NCBI GenBank assembly: GCA_944472135.2
Contig: OX235270.1
Location: 76,083,168-76,147,167 of the forward strand
Direction: 5' to 3'
Length of the DNA stretch: 64,000 bases
From: Trichobilharzia regenti
Taxonomy: Eukaryota > Platyhelminthes > Trematoda > Strigeidida > Schistosomatidae
A program made the translations under genes and the position numbers. Position 1 is the stretch's first letter. Each line of letters opens with the position of its first letter. The notes beneath the pieces were generated by a model. That model was not told the DNA's origin, searched no databases, and saw only the letters and a list, made by a program, of their open reading frames with translations. Positions 9,566 to 18,560 of this stretch are shown one piece after another.

Positions 9566-12496
9566 CTTGAATTACTATTGTCATTATTTCGGAATAACAC
9601 TTCAGTCCAGTGTAACCAAACTAGGTCTGTGTAGTTCATTTGGGCCACGTTTACCCAACATCGCTTATATATATATAATCGATGTTGGGTAAACGTAGCC
9701 CAAATGAACTACACAGACCTAGTTTGGTTACACTGGACTGAAGTGTTATTCCGAAATAATGACAATAGTAATTCAAGTAATATGAATATTGTGATTCTAG
9801 TCTACAAATATGTGTGGATTTGGATCACTAATTAGCTACTCAAGTACAGTAGATAAGTGACATTTCACGCCCTAAAATACATCGTATTATGAAAACTCAG
9901 TAACCAAATCAACAATTTGTTAACCCACCTACTGCAAGCAATAGAGCAACTGTTTCTTCATGACCTTCTCTAGCAGCTTCCATTAAAGGTGTATATCCCT
10001 CATCATTAACTTCTTCAATATCAGCCCCATACCCAATCAACAGATGTGCGAGTTCAGTGTGACCTCCACAGGCTGCTAAAGTTAAGGGCGATTCGAAACT
10101 ATCCTGTGGTATGTTTACGTTAGCTCCGTGTGCAAGAAGTAAACGAGCAACCTCAACATGTCCCTCCATTGCGGCCTCCATTAAAGCAGTGTGCATTTCA
10201 TCAGTACGGTGTTCATGATCAGCTCCAGCAGTTAACAAAAAACGAACCATTTCTGCATGACCCTGTAGAGAAGGAAATACAAGAAGAATCTTGAAAGGTA
10301 AAACACAACTTTGACCTTACAACTTAACTACGAAAAGATGATAACATAAAAGCATTGAGGTGTAGGTTTAAAGTGGATGGCAATTATGCTGAATTCACCA
10401 TCTTTATTTCGAAGTCTGTATTGTGATACACTATGACCGATCGCATTCTTCAGATTGATTTCATTGCTACAGTATGGTTGAAACACCACTGTTGACTTCA
10501 TACACTTATCCGATAATAAACATCAGTTCATCCGCATTGTTCACATTTGACAGTATATATGAACTCGAAACCATTTTATTATTGCAGATGAAGCAAAAAG
10601 CAGAATGGGTAGTAAGTGACTGATTGGCTGGATCCATCATAGAACTTTGTATTGATGTGAAGCAGTTCGACTTGCCACTCCATGTAGCACACAGAGCAAG
10701 AGAAGAGGGTGAAGGGATGTAATAAACAGAAGTGTCGGAGAAAAAGAACAATAGTTTTGTATGATATGACATATCACAATGAGTGAGTGCATTTGAGACA
10801 ATGGGAACTTCCTGAAGACTACTGAGACGTCCATAACACATGTCCTGATCATCTCAATTGATAAAGCTTCACAACCTTATCGATTGCTTGTCCCTACTTA
10901 CTTAACACTCCACGCCTAACCTCAACATTGCTCACCCTATTATAACACCTAAAATAGGTATTAGAACACGGACACTTAGCCTTGTCATTTCTTCCACACA
11001 GTGGGTGAACTCCTTGTGACAGGACGCAAGGTTATAAACGCGACACCAATAGGCAACATATGCACCTGTGTAGAAACTTATGACTGCCAAAATCATTCTT
11101 AAACGTATGTTTTGCCCTAATTTTACTGCTTGTTAAACTAGATATCTTGACTCAAACAAAGTAACAGAAAGTTGAAAGATTCAAGCGGCAATTATCCTGT
11201 CAAAACGTCCCCGTTCAACACTCAATGCATAACCTCCTATGCCAAGAAAATACTCAACACTGCAACAAAGTGTGAAGACTGTAAACACTTGCATAGGTGC
11301 TCTTTACTGGATAAAAGCCTTCCTGACCAACACGAAATCATAAGGTGAGCGAATTACTATTCATACCTTCTGACAATGCATAAGCTATTAATTTACCTCG
11401 TTACTTTTCCATACTGTCCACCTAGTGTCTGGTCTGATGGTACTACGCTTCAAAAAGAGTAACGTTCACAGTAATGAAGTCAAAAACATACTTTATAGCT
11501 TGCTAACGTAAGAGCAGATTCCTTGAATTCAGCTGAATGAGAATTGATATCACATCCATGTTTAATAAGACAACGAGCGACATCCACGTGACCGTTACTT
11601 GTTGCTTCCATTAGAGGTGTGTGTCCGGTGTCGTTCTGCACTTCCATTGGGCTATTGTACTGTAGCAATAGGCAAACGCAATCCAAACGTCCGGATGTTG
11701 CTGCATAATGAAGTGCAGTATTACCAGTGTTTGATTTCTGACCAACACATGCTCCGTGTTCTAGCAGTAACTTGACAATATCCACGTATCCAACGCTGGC
11801 AGCTTCCATCAGTGGTGTACATTCGACCTTCTTGCCACGAAAATTTGGATCAGCCTAAACAGTAATAAGTAATTACTTGATACATACCCCATTTTTTAAC
11901 AGCATCTCTACTATCTGCACTGAGTTAGAAGATATAGCACATGTAAGTGCGGTTTCTCCATCAGGAGCAACTTCATTAACATCGCACTCTCCCGATGCAA
12001 TGAGCGATCTTACGGCCTCGGAATCGCCGTTTATACAAGCTGGAATCAGCGAAGTTCGCCTAAAAAATTATATTTTAGTTGTGCCAACTTACCCGTCATC
12101 ATCGCTCATAGACAAAACGGCCACTTCCTTTCTAATTTCGTTTAAAACTTCAGTGTCTGATATTCTACGACCATCTTTTATCAACATATTTTCAATCCCA
12201 GCAGCCTGTAGAAACTTCCTGAAGTTTAGTTGGGTTTCAGGACATATATCCGGTATGGAGTTTTCAAACTAAATACAAAATAATTAGTCAGTACAATTAT
12301 TTGAAGACAATTCTAAGTATTTAGGTTGTGATAAGTCAATTGGAATATGAGACAATCAGTGAAACTATGCATATAATCCGTCTAGATACATGATAGACTG
12401 CTATGGGAAAATTGATACACATTAAATTGCATGTGGTGGGAAGTTAAAAGCTAATGAAAACAGAATATTTACCTTGAAACTTTGGAAATCCCCCAT
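1122..12496 (-). CDS. MASK/ANKHD1-like multiple ankyrin repeat protein (3' part off left edge)
   Basis: Large ankyrin scaffold of the ANKHD1/ANKRD17/Drosophila Mask family, which in animals acts in Hippo/Yorkie and receptor tyrosine kinase signalling; the role in flukes is inferred. Exons (minus strand): 12496-12473, 12268-12093, 12059-11888, 11854-11492, 10262-9929, 9110-8635, 8471-7883, 5383-4950, 4788-3994, 3382-2645, 2273-1741, 1512-1451, 1321-1122. All junctions are GT-AG and all phases agree, giving 1,632 codons. Residues about 9-66 match the family N-terminus (PETQ...LQAAGI). Ankyrin cluster 1 is about 68-557, a Ser/Thr/His/Gln-rich linker about 558-1273 and cluster 2 about 1274-1625, ending in the family sequence TQFPSDKDC...TDK. 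Motifs such as EEVNDEGYTPLMEAAREGHE and DYTPLSLAASGGF are nearly identical to animal orthologues. The start is the ATG of an 8-codon first exon. The KH domain expected after cluster 2 is not in the window. Confidence 0.93.
1451..1512 (-). CDS. MASK-like exon 12
   Basis: A 62-nt exon encoding KGAVVEARNKKGATPLWLAS with N following, the match to family NKKGNTPLWLASNGGH. It is too short to appear as a free-standing reading frame; phases with exons 11 and 13 are exact. Confidence 0.93.
1741..2273 (-). CDS. MASK-like exon 11
   Basis: Begins IVEELLNRGANKEHRN and contains GSKLGISPLMLASMNGH, ETNRNTALTLACFQGR and SRDTALTIAADKGN, all closely conserved with ANKHD1 cluster 2. The upstream in-frame ATG at 2327 lies in the intron. 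Confidence 0.95.
2645..3382 (-). CDS. MASK-like exon 10 (linker into ankyrin cluster 2)
   Basis: Starts HPGSHFACAFDAAATS, passes through 12 consecutive His codons (CAT and CAC mixed, about 3250-3288), then opens cluster 2 with METALTLACSGGFVDLVRLL and TKDTALSIACSHGKLE. Confidence 0.92.
3994..4788 (-). CDS. MASK-like exon 9 (linker)
   Basis: 265 codons starting ALFQELMPDLKADKDELIRR; the charged LKADKDELIRRFEAV segment looks helical. The remainder is Ser/Thr-rich and of no recognisable fold. Acceptor and GTAAGT donor are both in phase 0. Confidence 0.88.
4950..5383 (-). CDS. MASK-like exon 8 (linker)
   Basis: 145 codons of Ser/Thr-rich linker, phase 1 in and phase 0 out. It includes a run of GGSSTSSGSSASS and ends SSIDLTDDFSAGLL before GTAAGT. 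No ankyrin repeat is present. Confidence 0.88.
6218..7226 (+). mobile_element. RTE-type LINE, 3' fragment (SR2-like, family A)
   Basis: Fragment of an endonuclease/reverse transcriptase LINE lying antisense in intron 7 of the MASK-like gene. The frames read, in pieces, the RT end (GGVNIDKTEGMK-like then SFTYLGSIVSTTG), the C-terminal motif ITNKKLWKGTNK, and the last domain RRSCEEELKQYGLTWMQVKS ending ALCSTRNPSEQ, then a short AAT tail. The expected FADD box near 6390 is broken by a 4-base insertion, and several other frame changes are present. It shares this tail with copies at 26205-27465 and the split copy at 52806-52945/56715-56920. The SR2 assignment is from family resemblance only. Confidence 0.85.
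7227..7882. other. Intron 7, no further feature seen
   Basis: Remainder of MASK-like intron 7 between the RTE fragment and exon 7. Nothing recognisable. Confidence 0.5.
7883..8471 (-). CDS. MASK-like exon 7 (end of ankyrin cluster 1 and linker)
   Basis: Begins MVEFLLQHGADPQ...DGSTMLIEAARSGN, the last repeat of cluster 1. It then runs into a low-complexity linker with a PPPPPPLP tract, a His/Ser stretch and an HQQQQQHQH tract. Its ATG is internal codon sequence, not a start. Confidence 0.92.
8635..9110 (-). CDS. MASK-like exon 6
   Basis: Ankyrin repeats GCSTPLMEAAQEGHLELVRR, ATGDTALHYAAENGHVKVCE and GGRTPLMKAARTGHLEVVQL. A GTGAGT donor follows GGHAK. Confidence 0.96.
9530..9561. repeat. (TA)n microsatellite
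   Basis: About 16 TA units immediately left of the hairpin arm at 9561. A second short TA run forms the hairpin loop. Confidence 0.9.
9561..9782. repeat. Near-perfect inverted repeat (103-bp arms, 16-bp loop)
   Basis: Arms 9561-9663 and 9680-9782 are reverse complements with a single visible mismatch (CCACG versus CTACG side), separated by an AT-only-like loop. It lies in intron 5 of the MASK-like gene, so pre-mRNA would carry a 103-bp hairpin. It looks like a fold-back or MITE-like element: no coding content, flanked by TA repeats. Confidence 0.93.
9929..10262 (-). CDS. MASK-like exon 5
   Basis: Ankyrin repeats with the signature DEMHTALMEAAMEGHVEVAR and DSFESPLTLAACGGH, almost identical to vertebrate ANKHD1. 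It ends in phase 1 and joins exon 6 as VGADVNSRTEETQETALTLA. Confidence 0.96.
10660..10935 (-). mobile_element. Decayed RTE-type LINE 3' end (family B)
   Basis: Two blocks match the family B element at 52946-56714: the tail near the CATGTAGCACACAGAGCAAG motif and the C-terminal RT part around 10840-10920 (ACACATGTCCT…, CTCCACGCCTAACCTCA…). Sequence between has drifted or been lost. It lies in sense orientation in intron 4 of the MASK-like gene. Confidence 0.7.
10936..11491. other. Intron 4, no further feature seen
   Basis: Rest of MASK-like intron 4. No repeat or reading frame recognised. Confidence 0.5.
11492..11854 (-). CDS. MASK-like exon 4
   Basis: 121 codons of ankyrin repeats including CTPLMEAASVGYVDIVKLLL and HTPLMEATSNGHVDVARCL. 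It ends ESALTLASYK, which continues as GHAEMVRFLL in exon 5, splitting a repeat exactly. Confidence 0.95.
11888..12059 (-). CDS. MASK-like exon 3
   Basis: First ankyrin repeats (TSLIPACINGDSEAVRSLI, GETALTCAISSNSVQIVEML). It is flanked on both sides by 33-nt introns (12060-12092 and 11855-11887). Confidence 0.9.
12093..12268 (-). CDS. MASK-like exon 2
   Basis: Encodes FENSIPDICPETQ...LQAAGIENM...DTEVL, matching the conserved segment just upstream of the first ankyrin repeats in ANKHD1. It ends with two bases of a codon before a 33-nt intron. Confidence 0.88.
12473..12496 (-). CDS. MASK-like exon 1 (start codon)
   Basis: Eight codons, MGDFQSFK, ending in phase 0 before a GTAAAT donor. It is the only ATG that links in phase with exon 2. 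The short length makes this the least certain of the joined exons. Confidence 0.7.
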
Positions 12497-12757
12497 TTTA
12501 CCGCATCCAAGTCAATGAGGTATCTTAACTACACACCGAATCACTTCCACTCGAATGTACCACGGTGTAGTTAAAATGAACCTGTGTTCACCATTACCAT
12601 GTGCTTACGCAATTATTGGAAGCAATCACTAAATATGCATTAAATATATTTTTTCTAATTTAAAAATTTATTTTAAAATAAATAATAGTATCTATTAGTT
12701 TTATTTGATTGTATTCATGACACATTCTAGTGTTCAATGCTAAGAGCCACACGTTAA
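12497..12757. promoter_or_regulatory. 5' flank / probable promoter region of the MASK-like gene
   Basis: About 260 bp between the first MASK-like codon (12496, minus) and the plus-strand decayed reading frame. It is very AT-rich near 12650-12690. No precise core promoter motif could be placed; the promoter role is inferred from position. Confidence 0.35.
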
Positions 12758-13375
12758 TACTACTTCACTACCCAAGTTTCGGAAGATTCGCTGCTCCGGA
12801 AATGTGTGCCAGACTTTTATCTTATACTCCTTAATGATTTATCTGGAATTTCTGAGGGAGTTCAGGCAGTTCATGCATACATGCTTAGCGAATCTGGTAT
12901 CGATCAGGAAAATGTTGGATCAATAGAGTGGGAGAATATTAGATCTAAACTCGATGATTTTGTGCAGAAACAAGGATATCCGCTAGAAATTGTGAGTTCC
13001 ACGGGGTGAACAAACAAAAAACACGGTAAACTTTATCTCAATCTCAAGAAATCAGTGCTCAGCCTATCGGACACAAAACTGAGAAGCGGAACAGCTTTAG
13101 GTTCATATCCCTGTCTATTACGAAAATCCTTCGAAAAAACTATAGATGGACCGAAACTGAAGTTCGACTCCCAAAGATAGAAGGGGGAAGCTTCAAAGGA
13201 CAAATCCTCTACTGTCAACAAGAAAACGTCGACCATTTTAAGGAGCACTGAGAAAATATTCGTGGAAGAACACAATATCCCAATGAAGGCGGTTTGGAAA
13301 CAAACTTTTACAGATATGTTTGCCAGTGAAAAAGATGGTGCAAGGAACAGCTTACCTACGAGCTGATACAAGAGA
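12758..13375 (+). pseudogene. Unidentified decayed reading frame
   Basis: One frame runs about 206 codons with only two internal stops (TGA near 13007 and TAG near 13181), far fewer than chance at this base composition. It reads SLLRKCVPDFYLILLNDLSG, GIDQENVGSIEWENI, FVQKQGYPLEI, then KLYLNLKKSVLSLSDTKL, KSFEKTIDGPKLKFDSQ and KKTSTILRSTEKIFVEEHN. I do not recognise the family; the second half is Lys/Ser-rich. A consensus donor GTGAGT follows LEI at 12991, so 12777-12991 could instead be a live exon. It is bounded downstream by a LINE fragment, so it may be a retropseudogene or a piece of a transposon. Confidence 0.55.
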
Positions 13376-13618
13376 GAAGAATGGTGAACCACGACTAGTA
13401 GTGACAAGATGGACAGGCCACGGAAATAATAATGATATAATAGGCCACGGAAATGTGTGAAGAAGGGTATTAAGAGGGGCAAAAGACTCTTTTGGAACGC
13501 TGTGAAGTTATTCAGAACTGTTTTCAAGTAAAATCGGTCTTATAAAACAACATCAAATAATCGTGCTATCCGGTAAGAGACGGTAACGGTAAGTGGTCAC
13601 CGAAAATTGTAAGTGTCA

Positions 13619-14479
13619 AGTGAAGTGGTAGAGCACGTTGACCGCTCCACTTATTTGGGAAGTACCATCAGCCAGTGCCAACGGGCTGATCTCTGACGAA
13701 ATCTCAGCACGAATACAAGGGGCTCATTTCGCATTTTCCAGTTTACACCAACTCTGGCGTAGACGAGATGTTCGACTATCGACCAAAGCGCGGGTGTACT
13801 CCTCATCAGTCCGCTCCGTCCTCCTTTATGGTTGTGAGACCTGGCCACTGAGAGTGGAAGACATGAAAAGACTAGCTAGCTGTCTTTGATCATAGGTGCC
13901 TGCGCTCTATTTCCCGTGTAAAGTGGCATAATAAGGTGAGCAACATGGAGGTTAGGCGTAGAGTTCTTGGTAAACAGGGGAAATCAATCGACGAAGTCGT
14001 GAAGCTACAAAGACTGAGATGGTTAGGACATGTGTTGCGTATGCCAAGCCATCGCCTTCCTCGACGAGCAATGTTAGCGGATATAGGGTCAGACTGGAAA
14101 AAAGCTAGCGGCGGTCAAACAAAAACTTGGCATCAGTCAATGAAATCCACAACAGTTGGTCTAAGCCACGTAGGAAGGTGTAGACTTCCAGGCTGGGGTC
14201 CTCGGGACGGTAAAAATCTATTGTTGGAAACGATTGGTGACATGGCTCAAAATCGTTCTCAGTGGCTGGCGCATATGCATCCACTCCCTGTGACTTATGA
14301 TCTCCAATGAAACTGTTTAGTATTTCTTTATTACTCCTTTGTCTCACACCTCTGTTTACTGTCTCTATTATGCTTTTCTTGTACTTTCTTCTCTTGCTTC
14401 GCGTGCTACACGGAATGTGGCGACTTGAACTTCCGCACATTTGTGCAAATCTCTATGTCGAAAACAGACAGACAGACAG
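13619..14479 (+). mobile_element. RTE-type LINE 3' fragment (family B)
   Basis: 5'-truncated copy beginning at the EVVEHVDR…YLGS segment and running through SANGLISDEISARIQGA, SVLLYGCETWPLRVEDMKR, VSNMEVRRRVLGKQGKSIDE and LRWLGHVLRMPSHRLPRRAM, nearly identical to the C-terminus of the full-length copy at 52946-56714. One frameshift sits near 13880. It ends with the family tail: the GTCGAAAACAGACAGACAG tract at about 14457-14479. Confidence 0.92.
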
Positions 14480-14761
14480 TGTCAATGAGGTTAAAGATTG
14501 AACGATCAATTCATGGTTGTTTGCTCAAACCCAACTCCTACATATTTTTCGCGGGAGTCATCCATCCATCAGTCATCGCGTCATCATTCCTTGTTCAGGG
14601 GAAGATAGAAAAACTATCAGAAGTAATACCGTGATTTATTGTTATGACATTTATTCTTTGACCTTGTGTGCAATAACTTTATTGTTGGTTATATGTTGGC
14701 GTAAGAATAAAGGATTCTTGATTCGTCAACCAATGTTCTGGTTTTTGCGTTGGTTGATACA
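14480..14761 (+). mobile_element. BEL/Pao-type LTR (282 bp)
   Basis: Starts TGTCAATG and ends ATACA. It is homologous along its length to the LTRs at 23916-24199 and 19702-19824/23307-23472. It contains an AATAAA-type signal at about 14706-14711, as expected for an LTR R region. It abuts the LINE tail directly. Confidence 0.78.
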
Positions 14762-14881
14762 AAGTGTTTCTGAAGGTCTTAGAGGGACAGCGTGAGTCGA
14801 ACGTAGTAAGAGCTGGACACTGATAGTTTGTGAGAGTTGGCTGACACGTATTAATTCGCAACATAAAGTTTATCGAGGTGT
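14762..14881 (+). mobile_element. BEL/Pao leader fragment
   Basis: Sequence after the LTR (AAGTGTTTCTGAAGG…) is homologous to the first internal bases of the BEL copy read on the minus strand below 23915, so this is 5' leader and not host DNA. It is cut off by an RTE fragment. Confidence 0.6.
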
Positions 14882-15150
14882 TTGAAGTAAGGACAGGATT
14901 AAGCTGTGGCTGACAACAATCACCGATGGTCTTCCTAATTGTGGTGGAATACATCACACAGGAGACCACGGCAAGTTAGTGGATGGGCAAATGTTGGTCT
15001 GACCAGAGGACTCCAGGACATCTGGGTAAACAGATTACCTACGCTCGGTTTCTCGTAAAGTGGAAGCACAAATCAACATATTATCTGAAGAGGCACCAAA
15101 GGCAGGGCTTAAGATGAACACAGGGAGAACAGGGTTCATGAAAATACCTA
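14882..15150 (+). mobile_element. RTE-type LINE fragment (family A), decayed
   Basis: Broken pieces of family A RT: an FEVRTG-like start, VFLIVVEYI, then EAQINILSEEAPKAGLKMNT ending in the MKIPNS segment. Homologous to 6270-6520 and 26480-26780. Multiple frameshifts. Confidence 0.65.
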
Positions 15151-15291
15151 ACAGCCGTGAGTGGCAGAAGTCCGAAGGGGGTCACCTATTTCAAATACCA
15201 GCGCAGCATAGTCCCAAATACAGGTTGTCAAAAAGATTTTCAACAAAAAGTGCAGATTGTCATCAATACATAATAGTGAAAATATACTCTC

Positions 15292-15395
15292 GCTTTATGT
15301 ACATATGAGGGATGCCAGTTTACAGGCATCATCAATATGATAATTAATATACATATATTTATCGAGTAAGCGTATTAACGATTTTTCATTGACAC
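15292..15395 (-). repeat. Fragment of the CR1-like tail repeat
   Basis: The GAGGGATGCCAGTTTACAGG block and following AT-rich sequence match the outer end of the palindrome arm at 20990-21070 in the same orientation. Confidence 0.7.
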
Positions 15396-15593
15396 AAGAT
15401 ATGTGCGCAAAGAAAGGTAATGGAATAATATCAGTAAGCGCTATTTACATAGGTTAAAACAATTTGTATGATACAATCCTAGGCACCATTATTGTTTGAA
15501 CTCGTCGAAAACGCGTGTAACAACCGAAGACAAAGATACATGTAGTCGATATGGTGGGATATTCAAAAAAAGTAACAAAATGGATTCTTAAAA

Positions 15594-15884
15594 TATAGCG
15601 GTAAATAATTCCCCAAAATTATTGACCACAGCAATCACTCATTGGATGCTGACCACCACTGTTTAAGTCGACTTGTTTAGCTGAAGGCTTCCGGTCAAGC
15701 ATCCCCGCCATTTGGTACCCCGTCGTGTCACGTGCACGATCACTAGCTAGCTAAGCGTTCGTCTAACGGCTTGTTTTGGTCCCGAAATATATCACTTAGT
15801 TTGGACGATCAAATATTGGCTTTTGCTTTGTTTTTGGTACGCGAGAATAATTTGGAGGCTGTGTAAGAGAATTCCGTCAACCTC
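15594..15884 (+). repeat. Gypsy 5' LTR
   Basis: Homologous to 18561-18842. It begins TATAGCGG where the 3' copy has TGTAGCGG, and ends CAACCTC. It holds an extra segment (GCCATTTGGTACCCC) near 15708 absent from the 3' LTR. The exact outer boundary is uncertain by 1-2 bases. Confidence 0.88.
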
Positions 15885-15888
15885 TTAA

Positions 15889-15906
15889 CTGGTGAGCCCA
15901 ACCGCG
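15889..15906 (+). promoter_or_regulatory. Gypsy primer binding site
   Basis: TGGTGAGCCCAACC directly after the 5' LTR has the TGG start expected of a tRNA primer binding site. The tRNA is not identified. Confidence 0.55.
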
Positions 15907-16001
15907 AACTTCATCCACGATAAATCCGCAGATAACCCCGGTGAGTTCGTTCCATTTTGTATTTGTTCTTGTACCATATATTATTCGACATAATTTTCGT
16001 C

Positions 16002-16547
16002 ATGAGTGATCTTAGTCCCAAGGTCATCCGTATCCGCTCAACTCCTAAAACCATTCAGCTCGTACCATACTGGCCAGATAATGCTGAAACGTGGTTTCTG
16101 CTAGCTGAAGCAGATTTTTGTGAGCATGGGATAACCGATCAACGTTCACAGTTACTTGCAGTTATTCACGCCCTACCGCGGGAATTCAGCAAGTACGTAA
16201 CATCACAGATGTTCAGTCCCGAGGTAAGTAACTCGTACGAGTTGCTCAAAGCATCCCTCCTCAGGAGAAACGTTCTCACGGACCGACAACGTCTAGATGA
16301 ATTATTTCGTAACATCGAGTTAGGAGATCAGTCAGCCGTGAGCATGCTGACAAGAATGAAAGAAGTCGTCGGCCAAAGTCAGTTCGACGAAGGACTATTT
16401 AGAGAACTCTTCTTATCCAAGTTGCCACAGTCTGTACAGACCGTACTTGTGACACTTCAGGGTACTGTAATAGAGGACTTAGCTATTACTGCAGATAGGA
16501 TTCTAGAAATCCAAACGGTCTGTTCCCGAAATATGCTCGATGACTAA
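16002..16547 (+). CDS. Gypsy Gag (capsid part)
   Basis: 181 codons starting MSDLSPKVIRIRSTPKTIQL at the first ATG after the LTR. It has the gag-like features YWPDNAETWFLLAEADF, HALPREFSKYV and LFLSKLPQSVQTVL, typical of Ty3/Gypsy capsid. The stop at 16545 overlaps the next frame. Confidence 0.85.
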   Translation: MSDLSPKVIRIRSTPKTIQLVPYWPDNAETWFLLAEADFCEHGITDQRSQLLAVIHALPREFSKYVTSQMFSPEVSNSYELLKASLLRRNVLTDRQRLDELFRNIELGDQSAVSMLTRMKEVVGQSQFDEGLFRELFLSKLPQSVQTVLVTLQGTVIEDLAITADRILEIQTVCSRNMLDD

Positions 16548-16827
16548 GCAGACTTCGAGTAAGGATCCTGCAATGATAGAGTTATGCAACTCCATCCAGC
16601 AGATGTTTAGGTTGAACATGCATTCTAACTCCTCCGACCGTCGTCCTAAATCTCCTCAACGCAGGAACTCACGTGGTCGATCTAAGTCCAAACCACGTTC
16701 ACTGAAAAACCCTGACTGGTGCTGGTACCACAACACCTATGGCCAAGAAGCGAAGTGTTGCCGTAAGCCTTGTAACTTCGGAAATGTCTCAAAGTCTGCG
16801 GGAAACTATCCCGCCGGCACGCGTTAG
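16540..16827 (+). CDS. Gypsy Gag nucleocapsid part (frame shifted)
   Basis: Continues gag after a frame change. It is basic ([15 protein letters not shown]), then has a Cys/His knuckle [19 protein letters not shown] second frame change near 16820 leads into protease. Confidence 0.75.
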   Translation: MTKQTSSKDPAMIELCNSIQQMFRLNMHSNSSDRRPKSPQRRNSRGRSKSKPRSLKNPDWCWYHNTYGQEAKCCRKPCNFGNVSKSAGNYPAGTR

Positions 16828-16829
16828 CG

Positions 16830-17804
16830 GCAACCGTCGCCGGTGGCACTAGCCGCCTACTTTACATCCATGATGTGATAAGCCAGACTCGATACTTAGT
16901 CGACACAGGCGCCGAAGTCAGCGTCCTTCCTGCTACAGCAGCAGATCGACAGAAGGAACCTACCTTCAACTTACAGGCTGCAAATGGAAAACCAATCGCA
17001 ACCTTTGGTAGGAAATACGTCTATCTGAACGTAGGTTTACGCAAACCTATTCGGTGGATTTTCCTTCTCGCTGACGTTACAATGCCCATCATTGGCACGG
17101 ACCTACTTAATCATCATGATTTACTCGTAGACGTCCGCCGAAAACGACTGATTGACAATACTACTAGTCTGTCTATCAAAGGCATCAGCTACATAGGCCC
17201 TAGTTTGTCACCCGTTAAGATAAAGGCAATTCTTGATCCAACTTTTCAACCTATCGTTGACAAGTATCCGGAACTTAACTGCCCGTCGAACGACCTACCG
17301 TGCATAACCAGCAATGTTATGCACCACATCATTACCACAGGACAACCTGTGACATCTAAAGCACGACGATTAGCTCCTGACAAACTGAGAATCGCCAGGA
17401 ATGAATTTGACCATATGCTTAGCCTTGGCATCATTCGACCTTCGAATAGCCCATGGGCATCCCCACTTCATATGGTTCCGAAAAAGGATAGCAACGATTG
17501 GCGACCCACCGGTGATTACCGGCGAGTGAATGCCAAAACAACCCCTGATTGCTACCCGTTGCCTCATATACACGACTTGACGGCAACCTTATCCGGCGCG
17601 ACTATATTCTCCAAAATCGACTTGGTTAAAGCGTATAACCAAATCCCGATGGCAACAGAAGATATCCCGAAAACGGCTATCATTACGCCTTTCGGACTTT
17701 TTGAATTTCTACGTATGCCATTCGGTCTCGGAATGCAGCCCAAACATTCCAACGCTTCATCGACGAAGTATTTCGCGGTCTCGACTTTGTATACGCATAC
17801 TTAG
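16830..17804 (+). CDS. Gypsy protease and reverse transcriptase (first part)
   Basis: Reads [16 protein letters not shown] into the aspartic protease site [13 protein letters not shown], then the flap and IIGTDLL motif, and RT from [20 protein letters not shown] through [23 protein letters not shown] and [15 protein letters not shown] one-base indel at about 17727 shifts out of frame, so the last 25 codons here are not authentic. Confidence 0.85.
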   Translation, partial: ATVAGGTSRLLYIHDVISQTRYLVDTGAEVSVLPATAADRQKEPTFNLQAANGKPIATFGRKYVYLNVGLRKPIRWIFLLADVTMPIIGTDLLNHHDLLVDVRRKRLIDNTTSLSIKGISYIGPSLSPVKIKAILDPTFQPIVDKYPELNCPSNDLPCITSNVMHHIITTGQPVTSKARRLAPDKLRIARNEFDHMLSLGIIRPSNSPWASPLHMVPKKDSNDWRPTGDYRRVNAKTTPDCYPLPHIHDLTATLSGATIFSKIDLVKAYNQIPMATEDIPKTAIITPFGLFEFLRMPFGLGMQPKHSNASSTKYFAVSTLYTHT

Positions 17805-18061
17805 ACGACTGCCTCATTGCCAGTCCAGACAAGGAAACTCACCTTAGGCACTTGGACTTGGCATTTGACAGGTTACGCCAACATGGTGTTACCATTAATA
17901 TTCAAAAATGTCAAATCGGTGTTGACTCACTCGACTTCCTGGGTCACACTATTGACTGCAAGGGCATTCGCCCACTGGCTACTAAGGTTGAGCCTCCTAA
18001 GAAAAACCGTTCTGGACGCACCGTAAGGTTCCCAGAACATTTGCACACTTATTTGACTTAA
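17728..18061 (+). CDS. Gypsy reverse transcriptase (YLDD part) joined to integrase C-terminal tail
   Basis: After the frameshift RT continues [17 protein letters not shown] then the catalytic YLDD ([15 protein letters not shown]) and [20 protein letters not shown]. It then jumps in frame to [20 protein letters not shown] and a stop, the usual end of Gypsy integrase. RNase H and the integrase core are deleted. Confidence 0.8.
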
Positions 18062-18546
18062 CGAAGTCGTGTGATTCACGCAACTCACTCGTTTGTGGTA
18101 CTAACTATTTTTTTTGACGTATAAATTTTTTTATATACAGTACCACCGAACACAAAATTTTTTTTCTCAACAGTTCATGTAACATACACAAAAAAATTAA
18201 TTAGATGTATTTTTTTTCGATGTTCTGAACTTAGCATTATTTTACTGTATAGTAAATGCACACATTTTTTTTAACCAAAAAGCTCATTTCGTACATTTTC
18301 CTCGACATGGTTCTTAGCGTTCTTGTTTTCTTTTCCAGGTGCGACGGGCACTGGACAGGAAACAAACGAAGCACGGAATCCAACGAACAACAACCAGGAA
18401 GCTATGTACAAACACCCTATTAGCATAGGCAGACAAACCAGTAGGCATACGACCAAGCCGCTCGGAAGATTTTTTTCACCCGAAAGGGAACCATCGAGTT
18501 TTTTTACTTCCGGCTGGTTCTGTCTTAGGGTCCTCACGACCCCACT
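18062..18546 (+). other. Gypsy 3' untranslated region
   Basis: T-rich sequence between the pol stop and the polypurine tract. The reading frames here have no recognisable product. Confidence 0.6.
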
Positions 18547-18560
18547 AGGGGGGAGTGAGC
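18547..18560 (+). promoter_or_regulatory. Gypsy polypurine tract
   Basis: Purine run AGGGGGGAGTGAG immediately before the 3' LTR, the expected plus-strand primer. Confidence 0.75.
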
